64,000 nucleotides of DNA from Pseudonocardia sp. DSM 110487 (GCF_019468565.1 NZ_CP080521.1:8804001-8868000), one strand, 5' to 3'; positions 27,401-35,210 are shown, counted from the first letter of the stretch. Made by a program: numbers and translations. The notes: generated from the letters alone by a model not told the origin.

Positions 27401-28180
27401 CTGCCCGAGCGTGGGCAGGGCGAGCAGCGTGGGGTAGAGCCGGGCCGTCAGCCGCGCGGCGCGCATCCGCTCGGCGAAGAGCCGGGAGGCCCCACGCTCG
27501 AGCGATGCGGTCTCGCGGGCCTCCTGGCCGAAGCCCTTGACCACCCGCACGCCGGTGACGGTCTCCTCCACGTGCTGGGCGATGTCGGCCGCCCGCTGCT
27601 GCGCCGACCACGTGGCCGGGAACAGCTTCGCCCTCGTGCGCAGCGCGATCCAGCCGACGGCCGGCACCACCAACGCCACGAGCGCGAGCGGCGGCGAGAG
27701 CCACACCATGGCCGCGACCGACGCGACGACCAGCACCACGGCACCGAGCGCGAGCGGCGCCATCGACAGCAGCGACTGCACCAGCTGCAGGTCGGTGATC
27801 GCGCGCGACACGACCTGGCCGGTGCGCAGCGCGTCCTGCCGCTCGCCATCGAGGCGCTGCATCGCGGCGAACACCTGCCGCCGCAGGTCGTGCTGCACGT
27901 CGAGGGCGAGCCGACCGGCGAGGTAGCGCCGCAGGAACGCCGCGCCGAAGCGCACGAGCGCGAGCGCGAGCACGGCCACGACGATGGGGGCGAGCACAGC
28001 CGTGGACCCCGCGACGGCGTCGTCGACGGCCACGCGCGTGAGCAATGGTCCGATCGCCTCGAGGCTGACCCCGAACACCGACGCCACGAGCGCACCCGCC
28101 GCCACCCCGCGGTGGCGGAGGCAGGCGTGGACGAGGCGGCGGATCCAGCCGGGGGAGCGAACGTCGGGCACATCTGACAC
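24455..28180 (-). CDS. Fused ABC exporter (TMD-NBD-TMD-NBD)
   Basis: A 1241-residue full ABC exporter in one chain, of the type of mycobacterial Rv0194. Domain order: six-helix TMD (about 25-315), NBD1 (Walker A GTAGSGKST at 374-382, LSGGQ, Walker B LVLDDATSA), a Gly/Ser-rich linker, a second TMD and NBD2 (GATGAGKST, LSAGQ, LLLDEATA). NBD1 has Asp in place of the catalytic Glu and NBD2 has an altered signature; these map to the same composite ATP site, which is therefore predicted degenerate. Start GTG at 28178-28180; the frame open to 29317 is antisense to other genes. Substrate unknown, probably drugs or lipids. Confidence 0.9.
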   Translation of the reverse strand: MSDVPDVRSPGWIRRLVHACLRHRGVAAGALVASVFGVSLEAIGPLLTRVAVDDAVAGSTAVLAPIVVAVLALALVRFGAAFLRRYLAGRLALDVQHDLRRQVFAAMQRLDGERQDALRTGQVVSRAITDLQLVQSLLSMAPLALGAVVLVVASVAAMVWLSPPLALVALVVPAVGWIALRTRAKLFPATWSAQQRAADIAQHVEETVTGVRVVKGFGQEARETASLERGASRLFAERMRAARLTARLYPTLLALPTLGQVGVIALGGWLALQGSITLGTFLAFSTYVAQLVGPARLLGSVVVTAQLARAGVERVHDLIDSQPDVVDPESPATLPKGPLSVELRDVTFGYSRREPVLDGVTLRVEPGETVAVVGTAGSGKSTIALLLPRFYDPQRGELRLGGVPLPRLRLADLRRELGVVFEEAFLFSDTIRANIAYGCPDASDEQVRAAARAAQVDAFVETLPEGYDTVVGERGLTLSGGQRQRIALARAVLTDPRVLVLDDATSAVDTSTEAAIHQTLRALTAGRTTLLVAHRRSSLALADRIAVLDGGRVVDVGTEAELVERCALFRELLDAPERGTHRGRTSDSPEGATAELWPEPGSEGTAAVPRTSNGSSGMAARGGGGMGAAGDMAPTPELLAAVEALPPATEEPRVRGEDAAAPDPAFRLARLVRPVRGPLLLGISLVALDALGSLALPAVTRLAIDGGITAAAPAVLVTASMLGLGLVVVGWLVVAAQTVVTARAGETLLYMLRVRSYAHLQRLGLDYFERELSGRIMTRMTTDVDALSTFLQTGLAQAVVSVLTIGGVAGALLVTDPQLALVALAVVPVLAIATVVFRRVSSAAYAEARERVSVVNADFQENVTGVRVAQAYVREERSASTFSERSAAYRSSRLRAQRYIATYFPGVALLSDVATAAVLGVGAARVAAGDLTPGVLTAFLLYLGLFFAPIQQLSQVFDGYQQARIGLLRIGDLLRTPTSVPPEPAGDPVVVPERLRGEVELRDVGFAYAGAGSPALDGVSLLVAPGETIALVGATGAGKSTVVKLLARFYDAGSGAVLVDGVDVRRYPLAAYRQRLGIVPQEPHLFTGDVAANIAYARPDARPAEIEAAARAVGALDLVRALPGGFRHPVGERGQGLSAGQRQLIALARAELADPDLLLLDEATAALDPATEAAVHAAGDRVTARRTAFVVAHRLGTASRADRIVVLDGGRIVEVGSHAELLAAGGHYARLWEAGEMEPAA

Positions 28181-28333
28181 GTTAAGCCGCCGCACCGACG
28201 CTCGGGGATGATCACGAATCGATGTCCGGTCGGATCGACCGGAACATCGCGTCGATCGTCCGCGCTGCACCGGGCACCTCGTACGATGCTGGCCGCCCGG
28301 TCGACGCGTCCGGAAACCGACAGGAGACTCCCG

Positions 28334-29089
28334 GTGCACTCCAAGATCATCGCAGTGACGGCCGCGCTGCTGGCCGCCCTCAGCATCGCCGGGTGCGGCG
28401 GTGGATCCGACGCCGACACCCTTCGGGTCGGCACCGAGGGCACCTACAGCCCGTTCAGCTTCCAGGGCACGAACGGCGAGCTCACCGGCTACGACGTCGA
28501 GGTCGTGCAGGCCGTCGGAGCGAAGCTCGGCAAGCAGGTCGAGTTCGTGCAGACGCCGTGGGACGCGATCTTCGCCGGGTTGGAGGCGAAGCGCTTCGAC
28601 CTCGTCGCCAACCAGGTGACGATCAATGACGAGCGCAAGGCCAAGTACGACATGTCGGAGCCGTACACGGTCTCCGAGGGCGTGATCGTCACCCGCGCCG
28701 ACAACACCGACATCACCAGCCTTGCCGACCTCAGGGGCAAGACCACCGCCCAGTCGGCGACCAGCAACTGGGCCACCGTCGCGCGGGATGCCGGCGCCAA
28801 CGTGGAGGCGGTGGAGGGCTTCGTGCAGGCCGTCCAGCTGCTGAAGGACGGCAGGGTGGACGCCACCGTCAACGACACGCTCGCGGTCGCCGAGTACCAG
28901 AAGGTGCGGGGCGACGCGAGCGTGAAGATCGCCGGGACCACGGGCGACACCAGCCAGCAGGCGTTCGCTGCCCGCAAGGACAGCGGGCTGATCGCCGACG
29001 TGAACCGGGCGCTGGGCGAGCTGCGCGCGGACGGCACGCTGAAGCAGATCTCGGAGAAGTACTTCGGCACCGACGTCAGCGGTCCCTGA
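28334..29089 (+). CDS. Polar amino acid ABC transporter, substrate-binding lipoprotein
   Basis: A 251-residue family 3 solute-binding protein. Signal peptide with lipobox LSIAGC (Cys about 20) anchors it outside the membrane. Typical elements: LRVGTEGTYSPFSFQ, GYDVEVVQAVGAKLG, FDLVANQVTINDERKAKYDMSEPY and ISEKYFG at the end. The start GTG at 28334 has AGGAG upstream. It is the first gene of a three-gene uptake operon (binding protein, permease, ATPase) separated by 4 bp and then a 4-bp overlap. Cystine, glutamine or another polar amino acid is the likely cargo; the exact ligand is not readable. Confidence 0.92.
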   Translation: MHSKIIAVTAALLAALSIAGCGGGSDADTLRVGTEGTYSPFSFQGTNGELTGYDVEVVQAVGAKLGKQVEFVQTPWDAIFAGLEAKRFDLVANQVTINDERKAKYDMSEPYTVSEGVIVTRADNTDITSLADLRGKTTAQSATSNWATVARDAGANVEAVEGFVQAVQLLKDGRVDATVNDTLAVAEYQKVRGDASVKIAGTTGDTSQQAFAARKDSGLIADVNRALGELRADGTLKQISEKYFGTDVSGP

Positions 29090-29093
29090 TCCG

Positions 29094-29762
29094 GTGGATG
29101 CAAGCACCTGGGATCTGATCTGGCGCAACCTGTGGCCGATGCTGCAGGCCACCGTCACGCAGACCCTGCCGCTGACGGCCATCAGCTTCGTGATCGGCCT
29201 GGTGCTCGCACTGTTCGTCGCGTTGGCCCGGATCTCCAAGATCCGTCCACTCTCACTGCTGGCGCGCGGGTACATCTCGGTCATCCGTGGCACGCCGCTG
29301 CTGGTCCAGCTGTTCATCGTGTTCTACGCGTTGCCGCAGCTGAACGTCGTGATCGACCCGTTCCCGGCCGCCGTGATCGCCTTCAGCCTCAACGTCGGCG
29401 GCTACGCGGCCGAGGTGGTCCGGGCGGCCATCCTGAGCATCCCGAAGGGGCAGTGGGAGGCGGCGCAGACGATCGGCATGGGCTACTCGACCACCCTGCA
29501 ACGGATCATCCTGCCGCAGGCGGCCCGCACCGCGGTGCCGCCGCTGTCCAACACGCTGATCTCGCTGGTCAAGGACACGTCGCTGGCCTCGACCATCCTG
29601 GTGACCGAGCTGCTGCGGGTCGCCCAGCTGGCCGCGGCGCCGACCTTCGACTTCTTCGCCCTGTACGGGGTGGCCGCGGTGTACTACTGGGTGATCTGCG
29701 TGGTCCTGTCGTTCGGGCAGATCCGGCTGGAGACGAGGCTGGAGAGGTACGTGGCCAGGTGA
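29094..29762 (+). CDS. Polar amino acid ABC transporter permease (HisM family)
   Basis: A 222-residue membrane subunit of the His/Glu/Gln/Arg permease family. Several transmembrane helices are visible, with the conserved cytoplasmic coupling segment AAILSIPKGQWEAAQTIGMG and then LPQAARTAVPPLSN, where the ATPase docks. The GYISVIRGTPLLVQLFIVFY segment is family-typical. Start GTG at 29094, 4 bp after the binding-protein stop. The stop TGA overlaps the GTG start of the ATPase gene. Confidence 0.93.
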   Translation: MDASTWDLIWRNLWPMLQATVTQTLPLTAISFVIGLVLALFVALARISKIRPLSLLARGYISVIRGTPLLVQLFIVFYALPQLNVVIDPFPAAVIAFSLNVGGYAAEVVRAAILSIPKGQWEAAQTIGMGYSTTLQRIILPQAARTAVPPLSNTLISLVKDTSLASTILVTELLRVAQLAAAPTFDFFALYGVAAVYYWVICVVLSFGQIRLETRLERYVAR

Positions 29763-30511
29763 CCGACCTGCTGACAGTCCGTGGTGTGGAGAAGGCGTTC
29801 GGCGAGCACCAGGTGTTGCGCGACATCTCGTTCGACGTGCCCGCCGGCACGGTGACCGCGGTGATCGGGCCCTCCGGGTCGGGCAAGACCACGGTACTGC
29901 GCACGTTGAACGCCCTGGACCAGGCCGACGCCGGAGTGATCACGATCGGCGACCTCTCGGTGGACTTCGCCGCCGAGGTCGATCGCGCCACGCTGAGACG
30001 CTTCCGGTTGCAGAGCGGCATGGTGTTCCAGAGCCACAACCTGTTCCCGCACAAGACGGTCCTGCAGAACGTGATCGAGGGCCCGGTCGTCGTGCAGAAG
30101 CGGCCGAGGGAGGAAGCCACCGCGGACGCCCGGCGGCTGCTGGAGCAGGTGGGGCTGGCCGAGAAGGCCGACCAGTACCCGTTCCAGCTGTCCGGCGGGC
30201 AACAGCAACGGGTCGGCATCGCCCGGGCGCTCGCCCTGGCGCCCAAACTCATGCTGTTCGACGAGCCCACCTCGGCGCTGGACCCCGAGCTGGTCGGCGA
30301 GGTGTTGCGGGTGATCAAGGATCTGGCGGCCGAGGGCTGGACGATGGTCGTCGTCACGCACGAGATCCGGTTCGCCCAGCAGGTGGCCGATCAGGTGCTG
30401 TTCATCGACGGCGGCGTCGTGCTGGAGTCCGGGCCGCCGGAGCAGGTGCTCACCGAACCCACCGAGGCCCGCACCCGGCAGTTCCTGGAGCGGATCCTCA
30501 ATCCGATCTAG
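29759..30511 (+). CDS. Polar amino acid ABC transporter ATP-binding protein (GlnQ family)
   Basis: A 250-residue ATPase. Walker A GPSGSGKTT is near residue 37, Q-loop in GMVFQSHNLFPHKTV, signature LSGGQQQRVGIARAL, Walker B LMLFDEPTSALDPE and switch His in VVVTHEIRFA. Start GTG 29759-29761 overlaps the permease TGA, so the three subunits are produced together. It energises uptake by the permease above. It is followed by the second copy of the dispersed repeat. Confidence 0.94.
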   Translation: MTDLLTVRGVEKAFGEHQVLRDISFDVPAGTVTAVIGPSGSGKTTVLRTLNALDQADAGVITIGDLSVDFAAEVDRATLRRFRLQSGMVFQSHNLFPHKTVLQNVIEGPVVVQKRPREEATADARRLLEQVGLAEKADQYPFQLSGGQQQRVGIARALALAPKLMLFDEPTSALDPELVGEVLRVIKDLAAEGWTMVVVTHEIRFAQQVADQVLFIDGGVVLESGPPEQVLTEPTEARTRQFLERILNPI

Positions 30512-30605
30512 TTCGGGACACTAGCTTGCTGGCCGGAGTTCGTGATCGTTCCTCTCGTCGCCGGGCTCGGGCCGCCACGCGGCGCGATAGGGCCCCCGGC
30601 GCTGC

Positions 30606-31021
30606 GTTCCGCGGAACGCACCCCGGGGTGCGGCCCGGTGCCCGGTCTCTCGTGGACGCGCCGTTCCCGGCCCGGGCCGCTCGGCCTCACCCACCAGCCC
30701 TCGGCTGCCGGCGTGTCGACGCCCCGACCAAGCGGCGGGCGCCGGGTGGTCCGGGCCGGGAACGGCACGCCCACCGGCAGGTGCCCGACCAGACCGAACC
30801 CGATGGATCGACAGGCTTGCGCCCCGACCGGCGGCGGGCATGATCCGAACTACCGGTTCTCCACGGCTGTCGCCACGACCATGAGCACCCGAAACTTCGG
30901 ATCATGGAAGCGAAGGTCGCAAGTAGCCGTTGCACAGGGCTGCCGGCACAGCCATGAGCAACCGGTACTTCGGATCATGGCCCGGCCACGACCGAACCGA
31001 CCCGGCAACAGCGCCCAACAC
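30606..31021. repeat. Dispersed intergenic repeat, copy B
   Basis: About 416 bp, collinear with 19941-20427. It starts with the same GTTCCGCGGAAC palindrome (30606-30617), shares GCGCCGTTCCCGGCC and GATGGATCGACA, and ends with four alternating modules. They are ATGATCCGAACTACCGG forward at 30840, CGAAACTTCGGATCAT inverted ending 30904, a degenerate forward module at about 30912-30945, and AACCGGTACTTCGGATCATG inverted ending 30979. The gene-free stretch is 30512-31120, again between convergent genes. Differences from copy A in paired positions are partly compensated. Confidence 0.8.
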
Positions 31022-31120
31022 CATGATCATCCGGCAGCAGGACCAGGGGCCTCAGGAGCAGATGCGGTCTCGACTTGCCTCGGCGGCACGGCGCCTCCAC
31101 CGCTCGACCAGCGGGCGGAG

Positions 31121-31951
31121 TCAGGTGATGTCGCGGCGGGCGGCCACCAGCCAGCCGGCGGCTCCGACGGCGGCCGTCCAGAACGCGACGACCAGCAGGG
31201 CGACGCCCCAGCCCGGCGGGTCGGTGACCCCGGCGAGTAGCTCGACGACCTGGGGAGCGGTGACCGGACCCGCGATCTCGTTCGCCGGGATGCCGTAGAT
31301 CGCCACCTCGCCCGCGTTGCCCGGCAGGTAGGACGACAGGGCACGGAGGGTGCCGGACTCTGCCGCCTCGAGCAGCGCCCCGATCAGCAGCTCGCCGACC
31401 ATCAGGTACAGCAGCAGGGCCACGAGGGCGCTGACCTGGTTGCTCACCGCGGTGCCGAACGCGGCGCCGAGCGCGCCCCACAGCGCCGACACCGCGACGC
31501 CGATCAGGGCGGTGGCCGCGAGCGGGCCGACGCCGGGGAACGCGGCACCCCCGTCCGCCGCGGCGCCGGCGAGCATCCCCGTCACCACGGTCACCGCGGC
31601 GTAGCAGGCCCCGACCCCCGCGCTGACGAGCATCTTCGCCGCCAGCACCGGTGCCCGGCCCCTTGTCGTGAGGTAGGTCGTGGTGATGGTGCGGTGTCGG
31701 TACTCCCCCGCGGCGGCGACGACGCCGTGCACCGCGGCGAACACGCTGGTCAGGCCGAGCGAGTACGCGACGGAACCGAGCAGCAGCGGCAGCCGCTCCG
31801 ACTCGGGGAAGGCCGCGGTGAAGACCCCGCCGAACATGTTGATCATGCTCGACAGCAGCGCGACGGGGATCAGCAGGCCCCACCACAGCTTCGTCGACGC
31901 GACCTTGCGGAACTCCGCACGGACCGGTGCCCCGATCGCGGCCAGCCTCAT
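31121..31951 (-). CDS. ABC-2 type transporter permease
   Basis: A 276-residue membrane protein with six hydrophobic helices. The N-terminal VRAEFRKVASTKLWWGL amphipathic stretch is characteristic of ABC-2 permeases, followed by VHGVVAAAGEYRHRTITTTYLTT, the usual EYR(H)-T motif. Start ATG 31949-31951 overlaps the ATPase stop by 4 nt (ATGA). With the upstream ATPase it forms a two-gene exporter, of the kind used for drug or bacteriocin resistance. The substrate is unknown. Confidence 0.87.
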   Translation of the reverse strand: MRLAAIGAPVRAEFRKVASTKLWWGLLIPVALLSSMINMFGGVFTAAFPESERLPLLLGSVAYSLGLTSVFAAVHGVVAAAGEYRHRTITTTYLTTRGRAPVLAAKMLVSAGVGACYAAVTVVTGMLAGAAADGGAAFPGVGPLAATALIGVAVSALWGALGAAFGTAVSNQVSALVALLLYLMVGELLIGALLEAAESGTLRALSSYLPGNAGEVAIYGIPANEIAGPVTAPQVVELLAGVTDPPGWGVALLVVAFWTAAVGAAGWLVAARRDIT

Positions 31952-32868
31952 TCCGACCGCCACGGCTCCGCCGTGAGCTGGAAGAACAGCTGCTCCAGCT
32001 CCACCCGCTCGTGCACCATCCCGTAGATCGCCACGCCGGCTCCGAGCGCCACGTCCCCGACGTGGACGGGGTCGGTGCCCGCCACGCCGAGCCAGCCGTC
32101 GGCGAGGGTGTCGATCTCCAGCACACCGGTGGCGGCCAGCGCGTCGGCGAGCCGTGCTGGATCGGCGCAGCGCACCAGCACCCGAGCGGTGCGCGAGCCC
32201 TGCAGCTGCTCGAGCGATCCCTGGTAGACGCAGCGGCCGCGGCTGATCACCACGAGGTGGTCGGCGGTCTGCTCCACCTCGGCGAGCAGGTGGCTGGAGA
32301 TCAGCACGGCGCGGCCCCGCGCGGCGAACGCCCGCAGGAACGCCCTCAGCCATGCGATTCCCTCCGGGTCGAGCCCGTTACCCGGCTCGTCGAGCACCAG
32401 CACGTGCGGATCGCCGAGCAGCGCGACGGCCAGCGCGAGCCGCTGCCGCATGCCGAGCGAGTACTCGCCCACCGGTCGCTCGCCCGCGTCGCCGAGCCCG
32501 ACGGTGCCGAGCACGCGCTCCACCGCCTCGTCGGGCACCTCGATCGCCGCCGCGCATGCGAGTAGGTGCGCGCGAGCCGTACGAGCGGGGTGGAAGCCCT
32601 GTGCCTCCAACACGGCGCCCACCACCCGCGCGGGCTGCCGCAGCTCGGCGAACGGCAGGCCGTTGATCCGCGCCTCACCCGCCGTGGGGGTGACCAGCCC
32701 GAGGATCATCCGCAGCGTCGTTGTCTTCCCGGAGCCGTTCGGGCCGAGGAACCCCGTCACGGCACCCGGTTCCACCGAGAAGGTCAGCCCGTCGACGGCC
32801 TGCACCGCACCGAACCGCTTGCTCAGCTCGCGGACGGTGATGCGGCCGCTCGGGTCGTCGTGCACCAC
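31948..32868 (-). CDS. ABC-2 type transporter ATP-binding protein
   Basis: A 306-residue ATPase of the DrrA/CcmA type. Walker A GPNGSGKTTTL, signature YSLGMRQRLALA (in place of LSGGQ, usual for this group), Walker B VLVLDEPGNGLDPEG, switch His in ISSHLLAEVEQ. The ~90-residue C-terminal extension is common for exporters of this class. Two adjacent GTG codons (32866-32868 and 32863-32865) are possible starts, with no strong Shine-Dalgarno. It lies 16 bp after the SGNH hydrolase stop on the same strand and is coupled to the permease. Confidence 0.9.
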   Translation of the reverse strand: MVHDDPSGRITVRELSKRFGAVQAVDGLTFSVEPGAVTGFLGPNGSGKTTTLRMILGLVTPTAGEARINGLPFAELRQPARVVGAVLEAQGFHPARTARAHLLACAAAIEVPDEAVERVLGTVGLGDAGERPVGEYSLGMRQRLALAVALLGDPHVLVLDEPGNGLDPEGIAWLRAFLRAFAARGRAVLISSHLLAEVEQTADHLVVISRGRCVYQGSLEQLQGSRTARVLVRCADPARLADALAATGVLEIDTLADGWLGVAGTDPVHVGDVALGAGVAIYGMVHERVELEQLFFQLTAEPWRSE

Positions 32869-32884
32869 TAGGTGCTGGGTCTGC

Positions 32885-33706
32885 CTAGTCGTCGGCCGGC
32901 TCGGCGTCGCTCGCCTGCTTGCGGTCGTCGGTCGACTTCGCATCGGACTTGTCGTCCTCGACGGCCGGAACCACGGGCAGCTCGGGGTCGGTGGACGGAC
33001 CGATCTCGGCGGGCGGGCCGTCGATCGCGGCGAGAACGGCGTCGGCCCAGCCCGCGTGCTCGACGTCGCCGAGCGGGTTCCGCTCCCGCCCGCGGCTGCC
33101 GGGACCGAACCGCGGCGGGAGCTCGGCCACCCGCAGCCGGTGGCGCTCGGCCTCCTCGCGGGTGATCGCGTCGAGCTCGGCGGCGAGCCCGCCACGCGCG
33201 CCGCGGGCGAAGGTGCCGACCACCGCGCCCGACGGCAGCGAGGCGAGGAGCTGCCGCAGCGACGCGTCGAGGCCGGGGGCCCGGCGGGCGATGTCCTCGG
33301 CGCCGATGATGCAGCTCACGAGCGCCGCGGACTCGTCCCTGGTGAGGTCGATGAGCTCGGGGAGCTGGCGGGAGAGCACGTCGACGATGCCCGCGCCTGC
33401 GCGCGACAGGTTGACCACCCGCCACGCGTCGCGGTGGCGGAGCCGCTCGTGCACGACGCTGACGTAGCCGGTCTCACGCCGGGTGGCCCCGATGCCCTGG
33501 CTGGCCGAGTCGCCGAGCACGATCCACAGCGGGCCGGTTCCCCGCCTGGCCTCGAGGTTGGAAGCGGCCCAGTCGTCGGCGAAGGCCTTGATCTGCAGCC
33601 TGCGGGCGGACGCGCCAGGCAGCACGCCACCGAGGAAGCGCTCGCCACCCGCCTTCATCCGCCGCGCCGCGGCGCGCATCCGAGGGACCTGCAATGGAGA
33701 GCTCAT
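32885..33706 (-). CDS. SGNH/GDSL-type hydrolase
   Basis: A 273-residue hydrolase of the SGNH superfamily (esterase/lipase type). The nucleophile block GDSASQGIG places Ser at about residue 67; later blocks include VVNLSRAGAGIVDVL and a conserved Asn/Gly-type region LVSCIIGAEDI. The C-terminal ~45 residues are acidic, Lys/Asp/Ser-rich and probably disordered. The start ATG 33704-33706 has CGGAG upstream. It heads a possible three-gene transcript with the ABC-2 exporter. No signal peptide is evident, so it is probably cytoplasmic. Confidence 0.8.
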   Translation of the reverse strand: MSSPLQVPRMRAAARRMKAGGERFLGGVLPGASARRLQIKAFADDWAASNLEARRGTGPLWIVLGDSASQGIGATRRETGYVSVVHERLRHRDAWRVVNLSRAGAGIVDVLSRQLPELIDLTRDESAALVSCIIGAEDIARRAPGLDASLRQLLASLPSGAVVGTFARGARGGLAAELDAITREEAERHRLRVAELPPRFGPGSRGRERNPLGDVEHAGWADAVLAAIDGPPAEIGPSTDPELPVVPAVEDDKSDAKSTDDRKQASDAEPADD

Positions 33707-33814
33707 ACGGAACTCCGAGTGGTCGTGACTGCCCGCCGGCACGGGGGTTGCACGCGGGTGGGAATCTTCACCGTATCCAGTGGGTATCGCAGGCGGCCAG
33801 CGGGGGCGCCACTG

Positions 33815-34276
33815 TCAGAAGCCGAAGGTCGTGATCGTCGCCAAGCGGTTCTCGCGCACGCCGTCGAGCACGTACCGCTCGTGGGGCACCACGGGCTCTG
33901 GCAGCGCGGCCAGCGGGAACCACCCCAGGTCGGCCGCCTTCGCCGTCTCCACCAGGTGCGGATCACCGGCCCAGCGGTGGCAGCCGAAGAAGAAGTCGAC
34001 GCGCTCGTCGATGGGGTCGTGGTTGCCGTGGGTGCGGTGCATCGTTGTGAGCGGTTCGAGGTCGGCCGGGTCGATCTTCACGCCGACCTCCTCCTCCGCC
34101 TCGCGGCACGCGGCGGCGAGGACCGACTCGTCGGCCTCGACGTGCCCGGCGGCCGCGGCCGCCCAGTGCCCGTCCCGGTAGCCCGTGTTCTGACGCAGCT
34201 GCAGCAACACCTCGGCACCGGCGCCCGTGCCACGGAGCAGGAGGACGTATGCGGCCGGGACGACGCGGAACCTCAC
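33815..34276 (-). CDS. Nudix hydrolase
   Basis: A 153-residue Nudix protein. The Nudix box is complete, beginning GHVEADESVLAAACREAEEE at about residue 43 with the REAEEEVGV metal-binding core. It likely cleaves a nucleoside diphosphate derivative; the substrate cannot be told from the motif. The start is GTG 34274-34276 with no Shine-Dalgarno. A TAGGGT box lies 6 nt upstream, so the mRNA is probably leaderless. It is divergent from the dienelactone hydrolase gene with only 22 bp between start codons. Confidence 0.88.
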   Translation of the reverse strand: MRFRVVPAAYVLLLRGTGAGAEVLLQLRQNTGYRDGHWAAAAAGHVEADESVLAAACREAEEEVGVKIDPADLEPLTTMHRTHGNHDPIDERVDFFFGCHRWAGDPHLVETAKAADLGWFPLAALPEPVVPHERYVLDGVRENRLATITTFGF

Positions 34277-34298
34277 ACCGGCACCCTAAGGTGCGCCC
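34277..34298. promoter_or_regulatory. Overlapping divergent leaderless promoters
   Basis: The whole 22-bp gap holds two TANNNT boxes: TAAGGT on the plus strand (34287-34292), 6 nt before GTG 34299, and TAGGGT on the minus strand (34288-34283), 6 nt before GTG 34276. The two boxes share 34287-34288. Neither gene has room for a Shine-Dalgarno. The -35 elements would lie inside the opposite coding sequence. Confidence 0.6.
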
Positions 34299-35009
34299 GT
34301 GCCCCACTCCCACTACGAGACGATCACGACGCCCGACGGCGACTTCGACGCGTTCTGCGCCCTTCCCGAGACCACCCCCGCACCGGCGGTGCTGATCCTC
34401 CAGGAGGTCTTCGGGATCAACGACAACATCCGCGGCCTCGCCGAGCGGCTCGCCGACGCCGGGTACATCGCGCTCGCCCCGGACGTGTTCTGGCGGATCG
34501 AGCGGCGGTTCGAGCGCAAGGACGAGTCCGGTCTCGCGGACGGCTTTGCCCGCCTCCAGCAACTGGACTTCGACCTGGTGCCAGGCGACCTCACCGCCAC
34601 CATGGCGCGCGCGCTGGCGATGCCGGAGTGCAACGGCCGGATAGGCGCGGTCGGCTTCTGCCTCGGCGGCACCCTCGCCTACCTGTTCGCGGCGACGGCC
34701 CGGGTTGACGGGCGCGGCCCGGACGCGGTCGTTTCCTACTACGGCTCCGCGGTGAACCAGATGCTCGACCTCGCCCCGCGCGTCGAGTGCCCGGTGCTGT
34801 TCCACTACGGCGCCAACGACCCGTACATCCCGACTGAGAAGATCGACGAGGTCGAGCGCGCGTTCGCGGGCCGCCCCGACGTCGTCCTGCACCGCTACGA
34901 CGCAGGCCACGCGTTCTCCAACTGGGACGCCCCATCGATGTACGACGAGCAGGCCGCGAGCACCGCGTGGCCCCGAACGCTGAGCTTCCTGGAGAAGCAC
35001 CTGCGCTGA
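34299..35009 (+). CDS. Dienelactone hydrolase family protein
   Basis: A 236-residue alpha/beta hydrolase of the dienelactone hydrolase family (carboxymethylenebutenolidase type), which opens lactones in chlorocatechol-type pathways or acts on related esters. Triad: Cys121 in GAVGFCLGG, Asp174 in GANDPYIP, His204 in DAGHAF; Glu36 in LQEVFGI is the usual partner of the Cys. Start GTG at 34299, leaderless. No aromatic ring-cleavage genes are adjacent, so the physiological substrate is open. Confidence 0.9.
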   Translation: MPHSHYETITTPDGDFDAFCALPETTPAPAVLILQEVFGINDNIRGLAERLADAGYIALAPDVFWRIERRFERKDESGLADGFARLQQLDFDLVPGDLTATMARALAMPECNGRIGAVGFCLGGTLAYLFAATARVDGRGPDAVVSYYGSAVNQMLDLAPRVECPVLFHYGANDPYIPTEKIDEVERAFAGRPDVVLHRYDAGHAFSNWDAPSMYDEQAASTAWPRTLSFLEKHLR

Positions 35010-35016
35010 GCCGAAG

Positions 35017-35099
35017 CAGGGCGACTTCACACACCCAGTGCCCACTTCACACAGGGCCGGCCGTGTGTGAAGTGCAGGTTGGATGTGTGAAGTCGCCTG
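35017..35099 (+). terminator. Nested inverted repeat after dienelactone hydrolase
   Basis: Outer perfect 13-bp stem GCGACTTCACACA (35021-35033) with TGTGTGAAGTCGC (35084-35096), then an internal loop, and an inner perfect 11-bp stem CACTTCACACA (35043-35053) with TGTGTGAAGTG (35064-35074) around GGCCGGCC. ACTTCACAC occurs twice in each orientation. It is probably the terminator for the hydrolase gene and lies 112 bp before the next promoter. Confidence 0.6.
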
Positions 35100-35196
35100 G
35101 TCAGGCCGAGTGCGGGCCGAACAGTCCCGGTGTCCAGGCCGCCGCCCTCGGGCGGGAGGCCCACCAGAGACAATGAACCTTAACTTGACTCGTCGG

Positions 35197-35202
35197 TAAC
35201 AT
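35197..35202 (+). promoter_or_regulatory. -10 box TAACAT, leaderless promoter of LLM oxidoreductase gene
   Basis: TAACAT matches TANNNT and is followed by 8 nt (CTCCGCCC) and the ATG at 35211. No Shine-Dalgarno is present, so the transcript is probably leaderless. The upstream TTAACTTGACT is locally AT-rich. Confidence 0.45.
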
Positions 35203-35210
35203 CTCCGCCC

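Noticed and set aside
28181..29317. N-terminal extension of the fused ABC exporter (frame open to 29317)
   Set aside because: This part is antisense to the binding-protein gene and its upstream region; the recognisable exporter begins at the GTG at 28180.
32450..34708. 752-codon plus-strand open frame across the ABC-2 ATPase, SGNH and Nudix genes
   Set aside because: Spans three well-supported genes on the other strand and has no coherent domain.
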